Assembly (NCBI GenBank): GCA_965216365.1
Contig: CBDCFT010000019.1
Coordinates: 124,001 to 188,000, forward strand
Length of the DNA: 64,000 nt
Reading direction: 5' to 3'
Origin: CBDCFT01 sp965216365
Lineage (GTDB): Bacteria; Pseudomonadota; Gammaproteobacteria; Arenicellales; CBDCFT01
The stretch's first letter is position 1; every line of letters begins with the position of its first letter. The position numbers and the translations under genes were made by a program. The notes below the pieces were generated by a model. It was not told the origin of the DNA. It saw nothing but the letters and a program-made list of their open reading frames with translations, and made no database searches. Positions 18,362 to 27,441 of the stretch are shown piece by piece.

Positions 18362-18417
18362 TAACCATGCTTTTTAATACAAGAACATTCCACAATAAAA
18401 TTCAATTTGCCACTCGA

Positions 18418-19332
18418 CTAAAACAAACGCAGGTGTTCATGTGCTTCGAGATAAGCCGCGATAAATTCCTTGAAAGCAGCTTGGGCTTTGCGCGTCATGT
18501 CACCACCCCCGTTGGGAAACTCGACTGTATCACCGTTCTCAAGCCGAATGGATTTGACCGGCATGATTTCTCGTGTGGCGCTGGAAACAAAACATTCCGT
18601 CGCGCCGGTAATCTCATCACCGCGAACACTACGCTCATAGCTGACCACGCCGCGATCTTTCAACGCTTCGTGCAACGCCCGTTTGGTGAGACCTTTTAAA
18701 TTACCCGACCCAGGTGTAACCAACTCATCATTGATGACAAACCAGACATTACTGTTCGACGCTTCGGTCACATTGCCCTCGCGATTCAATATCACGCAGT
18801 CGTCCGCGCCGTGCTCGCGCGCCTCCGTCAAAGCCAGAATATTATTCAGATAATTACCGCCTTTAATGTTGGGATCAAGCGAGTTCACCGGGTTACGGCG
18901 TGTTTTGGGAATCGCCATGCTCATGCCGACCGAATAAAATTCTTCGTTCCAGGGCGGCAACTCTTTTACGATAATCACGTAACGGGTCTGCAAATCCGGA
19001 CTCGGATACAAATCAATCTTGCCTTCGCCGCGGGTGATTTGATAACGCACGTAAACATCGGAACCCTGCCCGGTGACACTGGCTTTAACCGTGCGCCGAA
19101 TTTCATCGGTCAACTCGTCGCGCGATTGTTTGATATTCATACTGATGAGTTGCGCAGAATTTTCCAGCCGGTCAAAATGCTCATCGTAGAACAACGGCAC
19201 GCCTATGTAAGTACGAAACACTTCATAAACAGAGTCACCGTACAAAAAGCCGCGATCCAACACAGGAATTCTGGCATCTTCCGTTGGCGTGATCGTGCCG
19301 TCGATATTGGTCATACTGGTTACCGTGCTCAT
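18418..19332 (-). CDS. Class IV PLP aminotransferase, D-amino-acid or branched-chain type
   Basis: 304 residues of the IlvE/D-amino-acid transaminase fold. The Schiff-base lysine is Lys157 in PNIKGGNYLNN, and Glu190 (VTEAS) is the expected PLP-nitrogen partner. An RGFLYGDSVYEVFRTY block near the start is characteristic. Members convert D-amino acids or branched-chain amino acids with 2-oxoglutarate. The location between ddl and dgcN favours a D-amino-acid role, such as making D-glutamate or D-alanine. It diverges from dgcN with 85 bases between the starts. Confidence 0.88.
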   Translation of the reverse strand: MSTVTSMTNIDGTITPTEDARIPVLDRGFLYGDSVYEVFRTYIGVPLFYDEHFDRLENSAQLISMNIKQSRDELTDEIRRTVKASVTGQGSDVYVRYQITRGEGKIDLYPSPDLQTRYVIIVKELPPWNEEFYSVGMSMAIPKTRRNPVNSLDPNIKGGNYLNNILALTEAREHGADDCVILNREGNVTEASNSNVWFVINDELVTPGSGNLKGLTKRALHEALKDRGVVSYERSVRGDEITGATECFVSSATREIMPVKSIRLENGDTVEFPNGGGDMTRKAQAAFKEFIAAYLEAHEHLRLF

Positions 19333-19417
19333 ACCGTTTTTACTCCGTGCTTCTTTAGTCAGGCTTACTATTCTATTTGTGCATATCTAGTATATAGTTC
19401 CAGTCTTGGGAAACAAA

Positions 19418-20428
19418 ATGAATATCAAAAAACCTTATCTTTTATTTCTTGGTGATGCGCGCGATGCATTGGCAGCGAAAACCGCCATTGGTGTGCACTA
19501 TTGGCGACCTGACGATTGCGTCGGTCAACTGCGACTCGACGATTGCAATGCAAAACTCGACTTACCCGAGCTGTCGATTAGCGAAGCTGTTGAACGTGGT
19601 GCGCAAACATTATTGATTGGCGTGGCGAATCGTGGTGGCGTGATATCCGACGCCTGGCAAAACACGTTGGTCAAAGCCATAGGGAATGGAATGGACATTG
19701 CAAGCGGTTTGCACATGCAATTAAATGAACTCGATAAAGTAACGCAAGCCGCAGAAAAATATAGCAGACAACTTCACGACGTGCGCCACCCTAAAGGCCC
19801 CTTTCCAGTCGGTAACGGTGAACCACGACCCGGCCAGCGTTTATTGACAGTGGGCACCGATTGTTCGGTCGGGAAAATGTACACGTCGCTGGCTATTGAA
19901 AAAGAATTGAAAACACACGGTATACCGGTCGATTTTCGGGCGACTGGCCAGACAGGAATTCTCATCGATGGGCGGGGTATTTCCGTCGACGGTGTGATTT
20001 CCGATTTTATTTCCGGAGCAATCGAGCAACTGTGTCCAGCCAATGATGCCGAACATTGGGATATTGTCGAAGGCCAGGGTTCATTGTTTCATCCGTCGTT
20101 TGCCGGCGTGAGTCTTGGCTTGCTACACGGCGCGCAACCGGATTTACTAGTCTTGTGCCATGAACCCACTCGCACAAATATGCGCGGTCTACCCAAACAA
20201 CCGCTGCCGACCGTGAGCGATTGTATGGCGGCGAATATTGATGCCGCCCGTTTGGTCAGTCCAAATGTAAAATTCATCGGCATGAGTATCAATACAAGTG
20301 GTTTGTCAAACTCGGATGCAGAATTCTTTTTAAAACAATCCGAAGACGACTTGCAATTGCCTTGCGTCGATCCCGTGCGAACCGGTGTTGTCGCAATAGT
20401 GGATAAGATGCTAGATGCGGCAAGTTAA
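19418..20428 (+). CDS. dgcN: DUF1611/DgcN family protein (D-glutamate N-acetyltransferase-like)
   Basis: 336 residues from the ATG at 19418. A P-loop-like GTDCSVGKMYTS lies at 146-157, the hallmark of DUF1611 proteins. Marine bacterial DgcN acetylates D-glutamate so that the partner racemase DgcA can convert N-acetyl-D-glutamate to the L-form. The downstream gene is a DgcA-like enolase-superfamily epimerase that overlaps by 14 bases, which is the characteristic pairing. I infer a route for using D-glutamate, perhaps from peptidoglycan. Activity rests on family knowledge only. Confidence 0.85.
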   Translation: MNIKKPYLLFLGDARDALAAKTAIGVHYWRPDDCVGQLRLDDCNAKLDLPELSISEAVERGAQTLLIGVANRGGVISDAWQNTLVKAIGNGMDIASGLHMQLNELDKVTQAAEKYSRQLHDVRHPKGPFPVGNGEPRPGQRLLTVGTDCSVGKMYTSLAIEKELKTHGIPVDFRATGQTGILIDGRGISVDGVISDFISGAIEQLCPANDAEHWDIVEGQGSLFHPSFAGVSLGLLHGAQPDLLVLCHEPTRTNMRGLPKQPLPTVSDCMAANIDAARLVSPNVKFIGMSINTSGLSNSDAEFFLKQSEDDLQLPCVDPVRTGVVAIVDKMLDAAS

Positions 20429-21395
20429 AGTTTGTGCGCAAACTTGGCCCCTGCGCGAAGCATTTACCATTTCACGGGGGACTAAAACCGAAGCAAAAGT
20501 TATTGTCGTCGAAATAGAAGAAAATAAATTGACAGGACGCGGCGAATGCGTACCCTATGCCCGCTATGACGAAACCCTCGCCAACGTCCAAAAACAAATC
20601 GAGTCAACTGCGCCGTTAGTTGAAGAAGGCATTACCCGCGACGAACTACCGACCAAGCTCGACGCGGGTGCCGCACGCAATGCAATCGATTGCGCGCTGT
20701 GGGATTTAGAGGCGAAACTCAACGGACAACGTGCGTGGGATATTGCGGAAATACCGCAACCTGATCCTGCAATTACAGCTTACACTTTAAGCCTGGGTAC
20801 GCCTGACGCGATGGGAGCTGCGGCCAGGCAAAATTCTCATCGTCCACTGTTAAAACTAAAACTCGATGACGAACAAATTGTCGAACGCGTACAGGCTGTG
20901 CACGGGTCAGCACCCGACACAGCGTTGATTGTAGACGCCAACGAAGCATGGAGCATCGAGTTACTCGAAAAAGTCGTTTCGGAGTTACATGGATTAGGCG
21001 TAAGAATGATTGAACAACCCCTGCCCGCTGATTCCGACGAACCGCTGCGATCATTCAATTCCATAGTACCGCTGGCGGCGGACGAATCCTGTCATACGAC
21101 ACTCGACTTTGACGAGTTGCCGGACAAATACGACGTGATCAATATCAAACTGGACAAGACCGGCGGCCTCACGGAGGCATTGAAGCTACGCCAGATGGCA
21201 ATAGATGCAAACATGCAATGGATGGTGGGCTGCATGATTGGCACATCGCTGGGTATGGCACCCGCGACACTATTAAATGACGGCGCGTCATTCGTTGATC
21301 TTGACGGACCGTTATTGTTGGAGAAGGACCGGGGACCTGGATTGAACTTTGATAACAACCGGGTTCACCCACCTGCCACGACGCTCTGGGGTTAA
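20415..21395 (+). CDS. dgcA: Enolase-superfamily epimerase (DgcA / L-Ala-D/L-Glu epimerase type)
   Basis: 326 residues of the muconate-lactonizing subgroup. Catalytic KxK lysines are Lys147 and Lys149 (LLKLKL), metal ligands Asp174 (DANEAW), Glu200 (IEQPL) and Asp223 (ADES), and the second acid/base is Lys245 (NIKLDKTGG). The set matches L-Ala-D/L-Glu epimerase and the N-acetyl-D-glutamate racemase DgcA. Overlap with dgcN implies translational coupling. Either dipeptide epimerisation from murein recycling or N-acetyl-glutamate racemisation is possible; the DgcN partner favours the latter. Confidence 0.88.
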   Translation: MRQVKVCAQTWPLREAFTISRGTKTEAKVIVVEIEENKLTGRGECVPYARYDETLANVQKQIESTAPLVEEGITRDELPTKLDAGAARNAIDCALWDLEAKLNGQRAWDIAEIPQPDPAITAYTLSLGTPDAMGAAARQNSHRPLLKLKLDDEQIVERVQAVHGSAPDTALIVDANEAWSIELLEKVVSELHGLGVRMIEQPLPADSDEPLRSFNSIVPLAADESCHTTLDFDELPDKYDVINIKLDKTGGLTEALKLRQMAIDANMQWMVGCMIGTSLGMAPATLLNDGASFVDLDGPLLLEKDRGPGLNFDNNRVHPPATTLWG

Positions 21396-21467
21396 CATAA
21401 ATTTCAACCTCAATTAGTTCTACCAATACATCTTATTGACGCGAAATCCTCTTCCACAGGAAAACAA

Positions 21468-21980
21468 ATGAAAGCTGACGAACTCAAATCACTGCAAGCA
21501 CCACTAAAACAACAATACCGGGACCAACCCGATTCCGCTGGCATAACTTTACGCGCCCAGGGTCGTATCGGTGACGGTGTGACCTGCAAAGTTGATACCG
21601 GCAAAGGCTTGGTCAGTGCAGGTTTACATCCGGGAACTGGTGGCGATGGCTTGTCTGCCTGCTCCGGCGACATGTTGCTGGAAGCCCTTGTCGCCTGTGC
21701 CGGCGTGACGTTGAACGCAGTCGCGACTGCCATCGGCGTTGAATTACGCGATGCGACTGTACATGCCGAAGGCGATCTCGACTTCCGCGGAACACTCGGA
21801 GTAGATAAAGAAACACCCGTAGGGTTCAAACAGATTCGATTGCGTTTCGATCTAGATACCGATGCCGATCAAGAACAGCTCGCTACGCTACTAAAATTAA
21901 CCGAACGCTACTGTGTCGTCTATCAAACCTTAAACAATGCGCCGCCGACAGAGATTTCGCAAAGTTCCACCGCCCAGTGA
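21468..21980 (+). CDS. OsmC-family peroxidase-like protein
   Basis: 170 residues. OsmC/Ohr proteins reduce organic hydroperoxides with two cysteines; here Cys77 (LVACAGVTL, in the central helix) and Cys149 (ERYCVVYQTL) occupy the expected places, with an additional Cys65. It follows dgcA by about 70 bases but has its own start region and may be independent. The role in peroxide defence is inferred from family. Confidence 0.88.
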   Translation: MKADELKSLQAPLKQQYRDQPDSAGITLRAQGRIGDGVTCKVDTGKGLVSAGLHPGTGGDGLSACSGDMLLEALVACAGVTLNAVATAIGVELRDATVHAEGDLDFRGTLGVDKETPVGFKQIRLRFDLDTDADQEQLATLLKLTERYCVVYQTLNNAPPTEISQSSTAQ

Positions 21981-22236
21981 ATCCGCCTGCACGGCGAACA
22001 CCGTAAAATTACAATATGAATAGAAGGCCTACGACTAATTACCAGCACAAATCTCGGTGACCACACGCCGTTCAACTCATACATCGTTATTCAATAACGA
22101 CACACAGTGCTGTACTTACCCATCATCAACAATCACGTATTCGCATAAAATACCAGTTGTAATGGTATGTTATTGTTGGATTTATTTACATTAAGAGTAT
22201 TCTACAAATGATAAAAAGCCGACCAATTCGATTGCA

Positions 22237-22296
22237 GGATATACAGCAACATGCTGTGTTAAAACACAGCAATGTGCTGTCTACTCAGTGTTATGT
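22237..22296 (+). repeat. 51-bp palindrome-rich element plus cassette 5' junction (attI-like)
   Basis: Bases 22237-22287 recur at 50731-50781 in inverted orientation, with no mismatch seen across 51 bases. Inside are two nearly symmetrical arms with ACAGCA and TGCTGT repeats about a GTGTTAAAACAC centre. Directly after it comes GTTATGT (22290-22296), a GTTRRRY-type half-core that is the exact reverse complement of ACATAAC at the end of the following cassette. In both copies a cassette begins at this point, so the element behaves like an insertion site. The preceding stretch (21981-22236) has no gene that I can see. Confidence 0.65.
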
Positions 22297-22326
22297 GTCA
22301 TTAACCCGATATAGGTAATCAAGCGC

Positions 22327-23292
22327 GTGGAACCCAGCGAACGATATTTGGGCTACCTAAAGTACGGTGGCGAAATGGTTGAAGAGGGATTCATGGACGC
22401 CAGACAATCCGCGCAGGCATTGCTGGGCTTTGATGAAGCGATAAGATTTTTCGTATCTCAACAGGTTCCGGAACTGAAAGGCCAGGATTTCGAGTTTCCA
22501 GTAAGAGTTAGAAAGGGTACTTGGGAAATCGTAATCCCGGAGCTTATCGATCTTATTAAAGTAGGTGGCAGCGTAGTTGTTACAGCCTACGGAATGAAAG
22601 CTGCCCAAAAGATGGCTGAGAAAGATTTTGAGGGTATTGGTCTTAAAGACCTACTTCAGAAATCTCTACTTGCCATGCAGTGGGTAATAAAGATTGGAAA
22701 GCACCTAGGGGACCTTACCCTTAAGACGTTCAAAGATGTGAAGTTTAAAGACGGTAACAATCTAGTAGGTATACGGAACTCAGAAGGCGAATATTTATAT
22801 ATACCTAAAGAATACCTCGATATGTACGTGGCGACGAACCCAAGGCTACTTAAAAAGATGTCCGAGTTGATAGAGGAAGAAAGAACTTTATCTATCGGCG
22901 TATTTCAGAACGGTGAACTTACAGAAGAGACCGTAACCAGGAAGTATCGAAGAATATTTACGTTCGAAGAGGAGGAACAGGCAGATGTTCTATTTCCAGA
23001 ACTAAAACACGGACAGAAAGTCGTGCTCGAAGGCGAGGTAACTAGAGGAAACGAAATGTCCAATACTATCGGATTCAGTTACCAAGGACATATTCTTACC
23101 TGTACTCCCGAATCGGGCAGCATAGTTCGGTTTAAGAAATCACTGTTTTTGAAATGTCGAATACACGGCCTAATATCGCGCCTAGACGAAAAAGGTTCAT
23201 TGCTCGCTAAGCGGCCAAAAATTATATTCAGCAACATTGAACCGCTAGAAGCTGATCCTAGTCAGCAAGTTCTTTTTGAGGATGACACATAA
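22327..23292 (+). CDS. Cassette-borne hypothetical protein
   Basis: 321 residues starting at GTG 22327. I do not recognise the family with confidence. The first ~60 residues look like a helical segment; residues ~75-130 include a hydrophobic stretch (GGSVVVTAYGMKAAQ) and basic helices; the C-terminal ~120 residues look beta-rich (GQKVVLEGEVTRG, FKKSLFLKCRIHG) like a small barrel, ending in an acidic tail. No signal peptide is evident. Coding style differs from neighbours. It occupies a complete integron-type cassette, with a half-core 31 bases before the start and an attC overlapping the stop. Promoter source is unclear. Confidence 0.75.
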   Translation: MEPSERYLGYLKYGGEMVEEGFMDARQSAQALLGFDEAIRFFVSQQVPELKGQDFEFPVRVRKGTWEIVIPELIDLIKVGGSVVVTAYGMKAAQKMAEKDFEGIGLKDLLQKSLLAMQWVIKIGKHLGDLTLKTFKDVKFKDGNNLVGIRNSEGEYLYIPKEYLDMYVATNPRLLKKMSELIEEERTLSIGVFQNGELTEETVTRKYRRIFTFEEEEQADVLFPELKHGQKVVLEGEVTRGNEMSNTIGFSYQGHILTCTPESGSIVRFKKSLFLKCRIHGLISRLDEKGSLLAKRPKIIFSNIEPLEADPSQQVLFEDDT

Positions 23293-23383
23293 CCACTCGC
23301 TCAACCTGACGCTACTCGCGGCGCGCTTCAAAATTATCGCACCGCTCGTTAAAAGCGCGCGCAGGTTGGCTTCAACGTTAGTA
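23287..23383 (+). other. attC recombination site of the solitary cassette
   Basis: R'' core ACATAAC (23287-23293) overlaps the stop codon of the preceding gene. It is followed by GCTCAACCTGACGC, whose complement appears as GCGCAGGTTGGC before the R' core GTTAGTA (23377-23383). This is the R''-L''-L'-R' layout of an integron attC, about 97 bp long. R'' is the exact reverse complement of the half-core at the cassette's 5' edge. Confidence 0.85.
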
Positions 23384-23390
23384 AGCGTAG

Positions 23391-23416
23391 CCTGGATTAG
23401 CGAAGCGTAATCCGGG
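23391..23416. repeat. Palindromic repeat with 9-bp arms
   Basis: CCTGGATTA and TAATCCGGG flank GCGAAGCG. This GGATTAGCGAAGCGTAATCC-type palindrome is widespread between genes in gammaproteobacteria. It lies just outside the cassette's attC. Confidence 0.55.
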
Positions 23417-23513
23417 TCATATAATGCGCGAGGACGCGCACCGAGTTTGCGGTGTAATACGCGACGCTATTGCACCCCACACCCACACAAGGCGCACCCC
23501 GCGGCAACTTTTC

Positions 23514-23585
23514 CTGTAGGAGCGACCTTGGTCGCGAATAAGTTATCCTTAAGTGATAATCGCGAGCAAGCTCGCTCTTACAATA
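23514..23585. repeat. Inverted pair of REP-like elements
   Basis: CTGTAGGAGCGACCTTGGTC at the left and TCGCGAGCAAGCTCGCTCTT at the right are two REP-type palindromes in opposite orientation, separated by about 25 bases. They occupy the gap between the cassette and the IorAB gene (23384-23805). No protein-coding gene is convincing there. Confidence 0.6.
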
Positions 23586-23651
23586 ATGCGCTCTGGGGAA
23601 CACGTTAAACCCAACCGGCACTCAATATTTTACACCCCCATCCCAACCTTC

Positions 23652-23734
23652 CCCCAAGGGGGGAAGGAGTATATTGCTTGCCCCAGAGGGGGAAGGAGTA
23701 TATTGTTTCTCTCATAGGGGGAAGGGGTATATTG
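23652..23734. repeat. Tandem repeat with 29-bp period, three copies
   Basis: Each unit ends in GGGGGAAGGAGTATATTG or a one-base variant, at 23659-23676, 23688-23705 and 23717-23734. The spacers vary. The arms preceding the first unit are C-rich and could pair with the G runs. No function is evident. Confidence 0.6.
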
Positions 23735-23805
23735 ATTCGCCGCCTCACACCTCCCAATAACCTGGGCTTTCTAAATGCAGATTACTGACGGCTAATAATC
23801 ACATT

Positions 23806-26800
23806 TTATGCCGCTTGCCTTGGTTCTTCCGGGTTTTCGTACATTGATAACAGTTCAGCAAGGCGTTCTTTGTAACACCGCACGCTTTCTTCTTTGATAT
23901 GCCCATATCCGCGCACTTGCATGGCGAGTTCGGCTATTTCGATAGCCAGAGCATGGTTATTGTGGCTTAGCGCCGCAAGCAGTGTATGAATTGTTTTTTC
24001 GAATTCTTTTATCAGTGCGCGCTCTTGTTTGCGTTCATCGCTGTAACCGAAAACATCGAATGGTGTACCGCGCAATGATTTAAGTTTTGCCAGAACTTTA
24101 AACGCCTTGAACATCCACGGGCCGTATTCGCGTTTTAACAAGTGTCCAGAAACAGGATCGCGTTTGGCGAATAATGGCGGAGCAAGATTAAATCCAATGC
24201 GAACGTCGCCCTCGAACATTTCATTTACCTGTTTTTCAAAACTGCCATTCGTATACAAACGCGCTACTTCATATTCGTCTTTATAAGCCATCAACTTGAA
24301 GTAGCTTTTGGCCACCGCCTCCGTCAAGCCATTCATGCCTTTGGCCTTGTCCTGTTCCGCCGCCGCTACTTTCTCGACCAATTTTCGGTAGCGTTTTGCA
24401 TAGCGCTTGTTTTGATACTGAGTTAAAAATTCCGCACGGGTTTCAATCGTCGTTTCAGATGTTATGACGCCCTCTGTTGCCGAATCAACCGGTTTCGCTA
24501 TTTCAGATACAGCTTTTAGATCGTATGCCGCACGGCGCCCCCATAAAAATGCCTGCCGGTTAAAGTCGATGCGCACACCGTTTAACTCAATCGCGCGATC
24601 AATGGACTCGGCGCTCAAGGGCAGCAACCCCTTTTGGTAAGCGAAACCAACCATAAATAGATTACTGGCGATGGAATCGCCCAGAATGCGGGTGGCCAGA
24701 TCAGTAGCGTCCAGAAAATTTGTTTTGCTCCTCCCCACTGCATCCTGAATCGCGCGCTCAATGTCATTCTGCGGGAAAGCCATATCGGGATCGCGAATAA
24801 ATTGCGCGGTGGTGGATTGGTGGCTATTGATAATTGCATGGGACACGTCCTTGTCCAGTTTGCTCAACGCTTCAAAACCGGAAGCAACAACTGAATCACA
24901 ACCCAACAGCAAATCCGCACCGCCGGCGGCAATTCTCACAGCTTGTATGTCTTCAGGATTGTTCGCGATGCGCACATGACTGGTGACCGCTCCGTATTTC
25001 TGCGCAAGACCGGTCATGTCCAGCACGGACACACCCTTGCCTTCCATATGTGCGGCGATACCCAGCAACGCACCGATGGTCACCACGCCCGTTCCGCCAA
25101 TACCTGTAACAATGATTCCGTAAGGCGACTCGGTGCTTGCGACTTCGGGTTCCGGCAACTCGGGAAAATCGAATTCCTGATGACGGGATTTCGGTTTACG
25201 CAATTCACCACCATAGACGGTGACAAAGCTCGGGCAAAAACCTTTAAGACAACTGAAATCTTTATTACACGATGATTGATCGATTGCACGTTTGCGCCCG
25301 AATTCGGTTTCTACCGGCATTACCGATAAGCAGTTGGACTGAATGCTGCAATCGCCGCAACCTTCACAAACCAGTTCGTTAATAAGGACCCGTTTGGCGG
25401 GATCTTCCATCAACCCGCGTTTACGGCGGCGACGTTTTTCGGTAGCGCAGGTTTGATCGTAGATAATGACCGTAACACCCTCCGCTTCGCGAAACTCGCG
25501 CTGAATCTGCTCCAGTTCATCGCGGTGATGAATAGTCGTACCAAGTGAAAACACAGACCGATCGGTATATTTTTCCGGCTCATCGGAAACGATAGCGATG
25601 CGACGTACGCCTTCCCCATAAAGCTGGTGGCTGATTTGCGGTACGCTCAAGGAGCCATCCACCGGTTGGCCACCCGTCATGGCCACTGCATCGTTGTATA
25701 AAATCTTATAGGTGATATTGACCTTACCCGCGATGGCCGCACGCACCGCTAACAGACCCGAATGAAAATAGGTGCCGTCACCAAGGTTCGCGAAAACGTG
25801 TTTGGTGTTACTGAATGGTGATTGGCCCACCCACGGCACGCCTTCGCCGCCCATGTGGGTATAAGTGTCGGTGCTGCGATCCATCCATAACACCATGTAG
25901 TGGCAGCCGATCCCGGCCAGGGCACGACTGCCTTCGGGAACTTTGGTCGATGTATTGTGCGGACAACCGGAACAAAAATAAGGCTTGCGCTCGACACTGG
26001 GTTTTAACGTCGACAACGCACGCTCCTTCGCAGCGAGAAATTCGAGACGTTGTTTTATGGTTTCGCTGGTGTAAAAACGCCCGATACGATCTGAAATAAC
26101 GCGCGCAATGCGTGCGGGGGTCAGTTCGCCGATTGACGGCAAAATCCAGTCGCCCTCGTCATCGAACTTACCTAATACACGCGGGCGCACTTCGTGACGC
26201 CAGTGATAAAGTTGCTCCTTGAGCTGGTTTTCGATAACCGCACGCTTTTCTTCGACTACCAGAATTTCTTCAAGACCGGTTGCAAATTCGCGTATACCTT
26301 CGCGCTCCAGCGGCCAGGGCATGCCGACTTTATAAATGCGTATGCCGATTTCTGCAGCATGATGGTCGTCTATTCCTATATCTTCCAGGGCCTGACGCAC
26401 ATCGAGATAAGACTTGCCTGTAGTAATAATTCCGAATCGCGGATTAGGGCTGTCCAAAACAACTTTATTAAGGCTATTCGCGCGTGCGAACGCGAGGGCT
26501 GCGTAGAGCTTATATCGATGCAGGCGTGCTTCCTGGTCCATGGGTGGATCGGGCCAGCGTATATTCAGCCCGCTCCCCGGCATGTCGTAGTCTTGCGGCA
26601 CAACAATATTCAATCGTTCCGGATCAATATATACGGACGCAGAAGAATCGACGATTTCCGCAATGGTTTTCAGGCCAATCCAACAACCGCTGTAACGCGA
26701 CAATTCCCATCCCATGATGCCAAGGTCGAGAATTTCCTGAACACTGGAAGGATTTAAAACTGGAATACTCGCATCGATAAACGCGTATTCACTTTGATGG

Positions 26801-27267
26801 GGAAGTGTCGACGATTTGCAAGTATGGTCATCTCCCGCGGCGACCAACACGCCACCATACTGTGACGACCCCGCATTATTGGCATGTTTAAAAACGTCGC
26901 CGCATCGGTCTACACCCGGACCCTTGCCGTACCAAAGCGAAAACACACCATCGACTTTTGCGTCATCGTACAGGTTAACCTGCTGCGTACCCCATATCGC
27001 CGTAGCGGCCAGGTCTTCGTTGATACCGGGTTGGAAATGAATCTGGTTTTTGCCGGTAAACCGGCTTGCATCCCAGAATGCCTTGTCCAGTCCCCCCAAG
27101 GGTGAACCGCGATAGCCCGATACAAAGCACCCCGTATTCAATCCGCGTGTGCGATCGCGCTGGCGCTGCATCATGGTCAAACGCACCAGCGCCTGCACGC
27201 CGTTCATGTAAACCCGGCCTTGTTCTAGTTCGTACTTGTCGTCCAGCGTTGTGGCGAGTAACGTCAT
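23806..27267 (-). CDS. Indolepyruvate ferredoxin oxidoreductase, fused alpha-beta form
   Basis: 1153 residues, the size of the fused IorAB proteins of proteobacteria. It oxidatively decarboxylates aryl-pyruvates (or other 2-oxoacids) to acyl-CoA while reducing ferredoxin. Order: N-terminal pyruvate-ferredoxin-like domain (GYRGSPLGGLD), thiamine diphosphate half with CSGCPHNTS and GIGCHYM, a ferredoxin-like segment ELVCEGCGDCSIQSNCLS with further Cys at SSCNKDFSCLKGFCPSF, then the gamma-like domain beginning GIIVTGIGGTGVVT. Contributes to aromatic amino-acid breakdown. It appears to be a single-gene unit. Confidence 0.93.
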   Translation of the reverse strand: MTLLATTLDDKYELEQGRVYMNGVQALVRLTMMQRQRDRTRGLNTGCFVSGYRGSPLGGLDKAFWDASRFTGKNQIHFQPGINEDLAATAIWGTQQVNLYDDAKVDGVFSLWYGKGPGVDRCGDVFKHANNAGSSQYGGVLVAAGDDHTCKSSTLPHQSEYAFIDASIPVLNPSSVQEILDLGIMGWELSRYSGCWIGLKTIAEIVDSSASVYIDPERLNIVVPQDYDMPGSGLNIRWPDPPMDQEARLHRYKLYAALAFARANSLNKVVLDSPNPRFGIITTGKSYLDVRQALEDIGIDDHHAAEIGIRIYKVGMPWPLEREGIREFATGLEEILVVEEKRAVIENQLKEQLYHWRHEVRPRVLGKFDDEGDWILPSIGELTPARIARVISDRIGRFYTSETIKQRLEFLAAKERALSTLKPSVERKPYFCSGCPHNTSTKVPEGSRALAGIGCHYMVLWMDRSTDTYTHMGGEGVPWVGQSPFSNTKHVFANLGDGTYFHSGLLAVRAAIAGKVNITYKILYNDAVAMTGGQPVDGSLSVPQISHQLYGEGVRRIAIVSDEPEKYTDRSVFSLGTTIHHRDELEQIQREFREAEGVTVIIYDQTCATEKRRRRKRGLMEDPAKRVLINELVCEGCGDCSIQSNCLSVMPVETEFGRKRAIDQSSCNKDFSCLKGFCPSFVTVYGGELRKPKSRHQEFDFPELPEPEVASTESPYGIIVTGIGGTGVVTIGALLGIAAHMEGKGVSVLDMTGLAQKYGAVTSHVRIANNPEDIQAVRIAAGGADLLLGCDSVVASGFEALSKLDKDVSHAIINSHQSTTAQFIRDPDMAFPQNDIERAIQDAVGRSKTNFLDATDLATRILGDSIASNLFMVGFAYQKGLLPLSAESIDRAIELNGVRIDFNRQAFLWGRRAAYDLKAVSEIAKPVDSATEGVITSETTIETRAEFLTQYQNKRYAKRYRKLVEKVAAAEQDKAKGMNGLTEAVAKSYFKLMAYKDEYEVARLYTNGSFEKQVNEMFEGDVRIGFNLAPPLFAKRDPVSGHLLKREYGPWMFKAFKVLAKLKSLRGTPFDVFGYSDERKQERALIKEFEKTIHTLLAALSHNNHALAIEIAELAMQVRGYGHIKEESVRCYKERLAELLSMYENPEEPRQAA

Positions 27268-27441
27268 TTAAATATCATTAGTAACAACATTAAGTTAAGC
27301 GCTAAACCTGATATCGAACCGGAGCTTCTCATCAACCGGTGCTACAGATGCACACTATTTTAGACCATTAAATCCGGTTGAATTCTACATTTGATATAAC
27401 TTTATATTTATTCGGCAATCGTTTGATATTATTGTAATTTA

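Noticed and set aside
23652..23734. CRISPR-like repeats
   Set aside because: Only three units of 18 conserved bases with very short spacers, and no cas genes; treated as a tandem repeat.
26194..26757. Plus-strand frame inside the IorAB gene
   Set aside because: Antisense shadow with no family resemblance.
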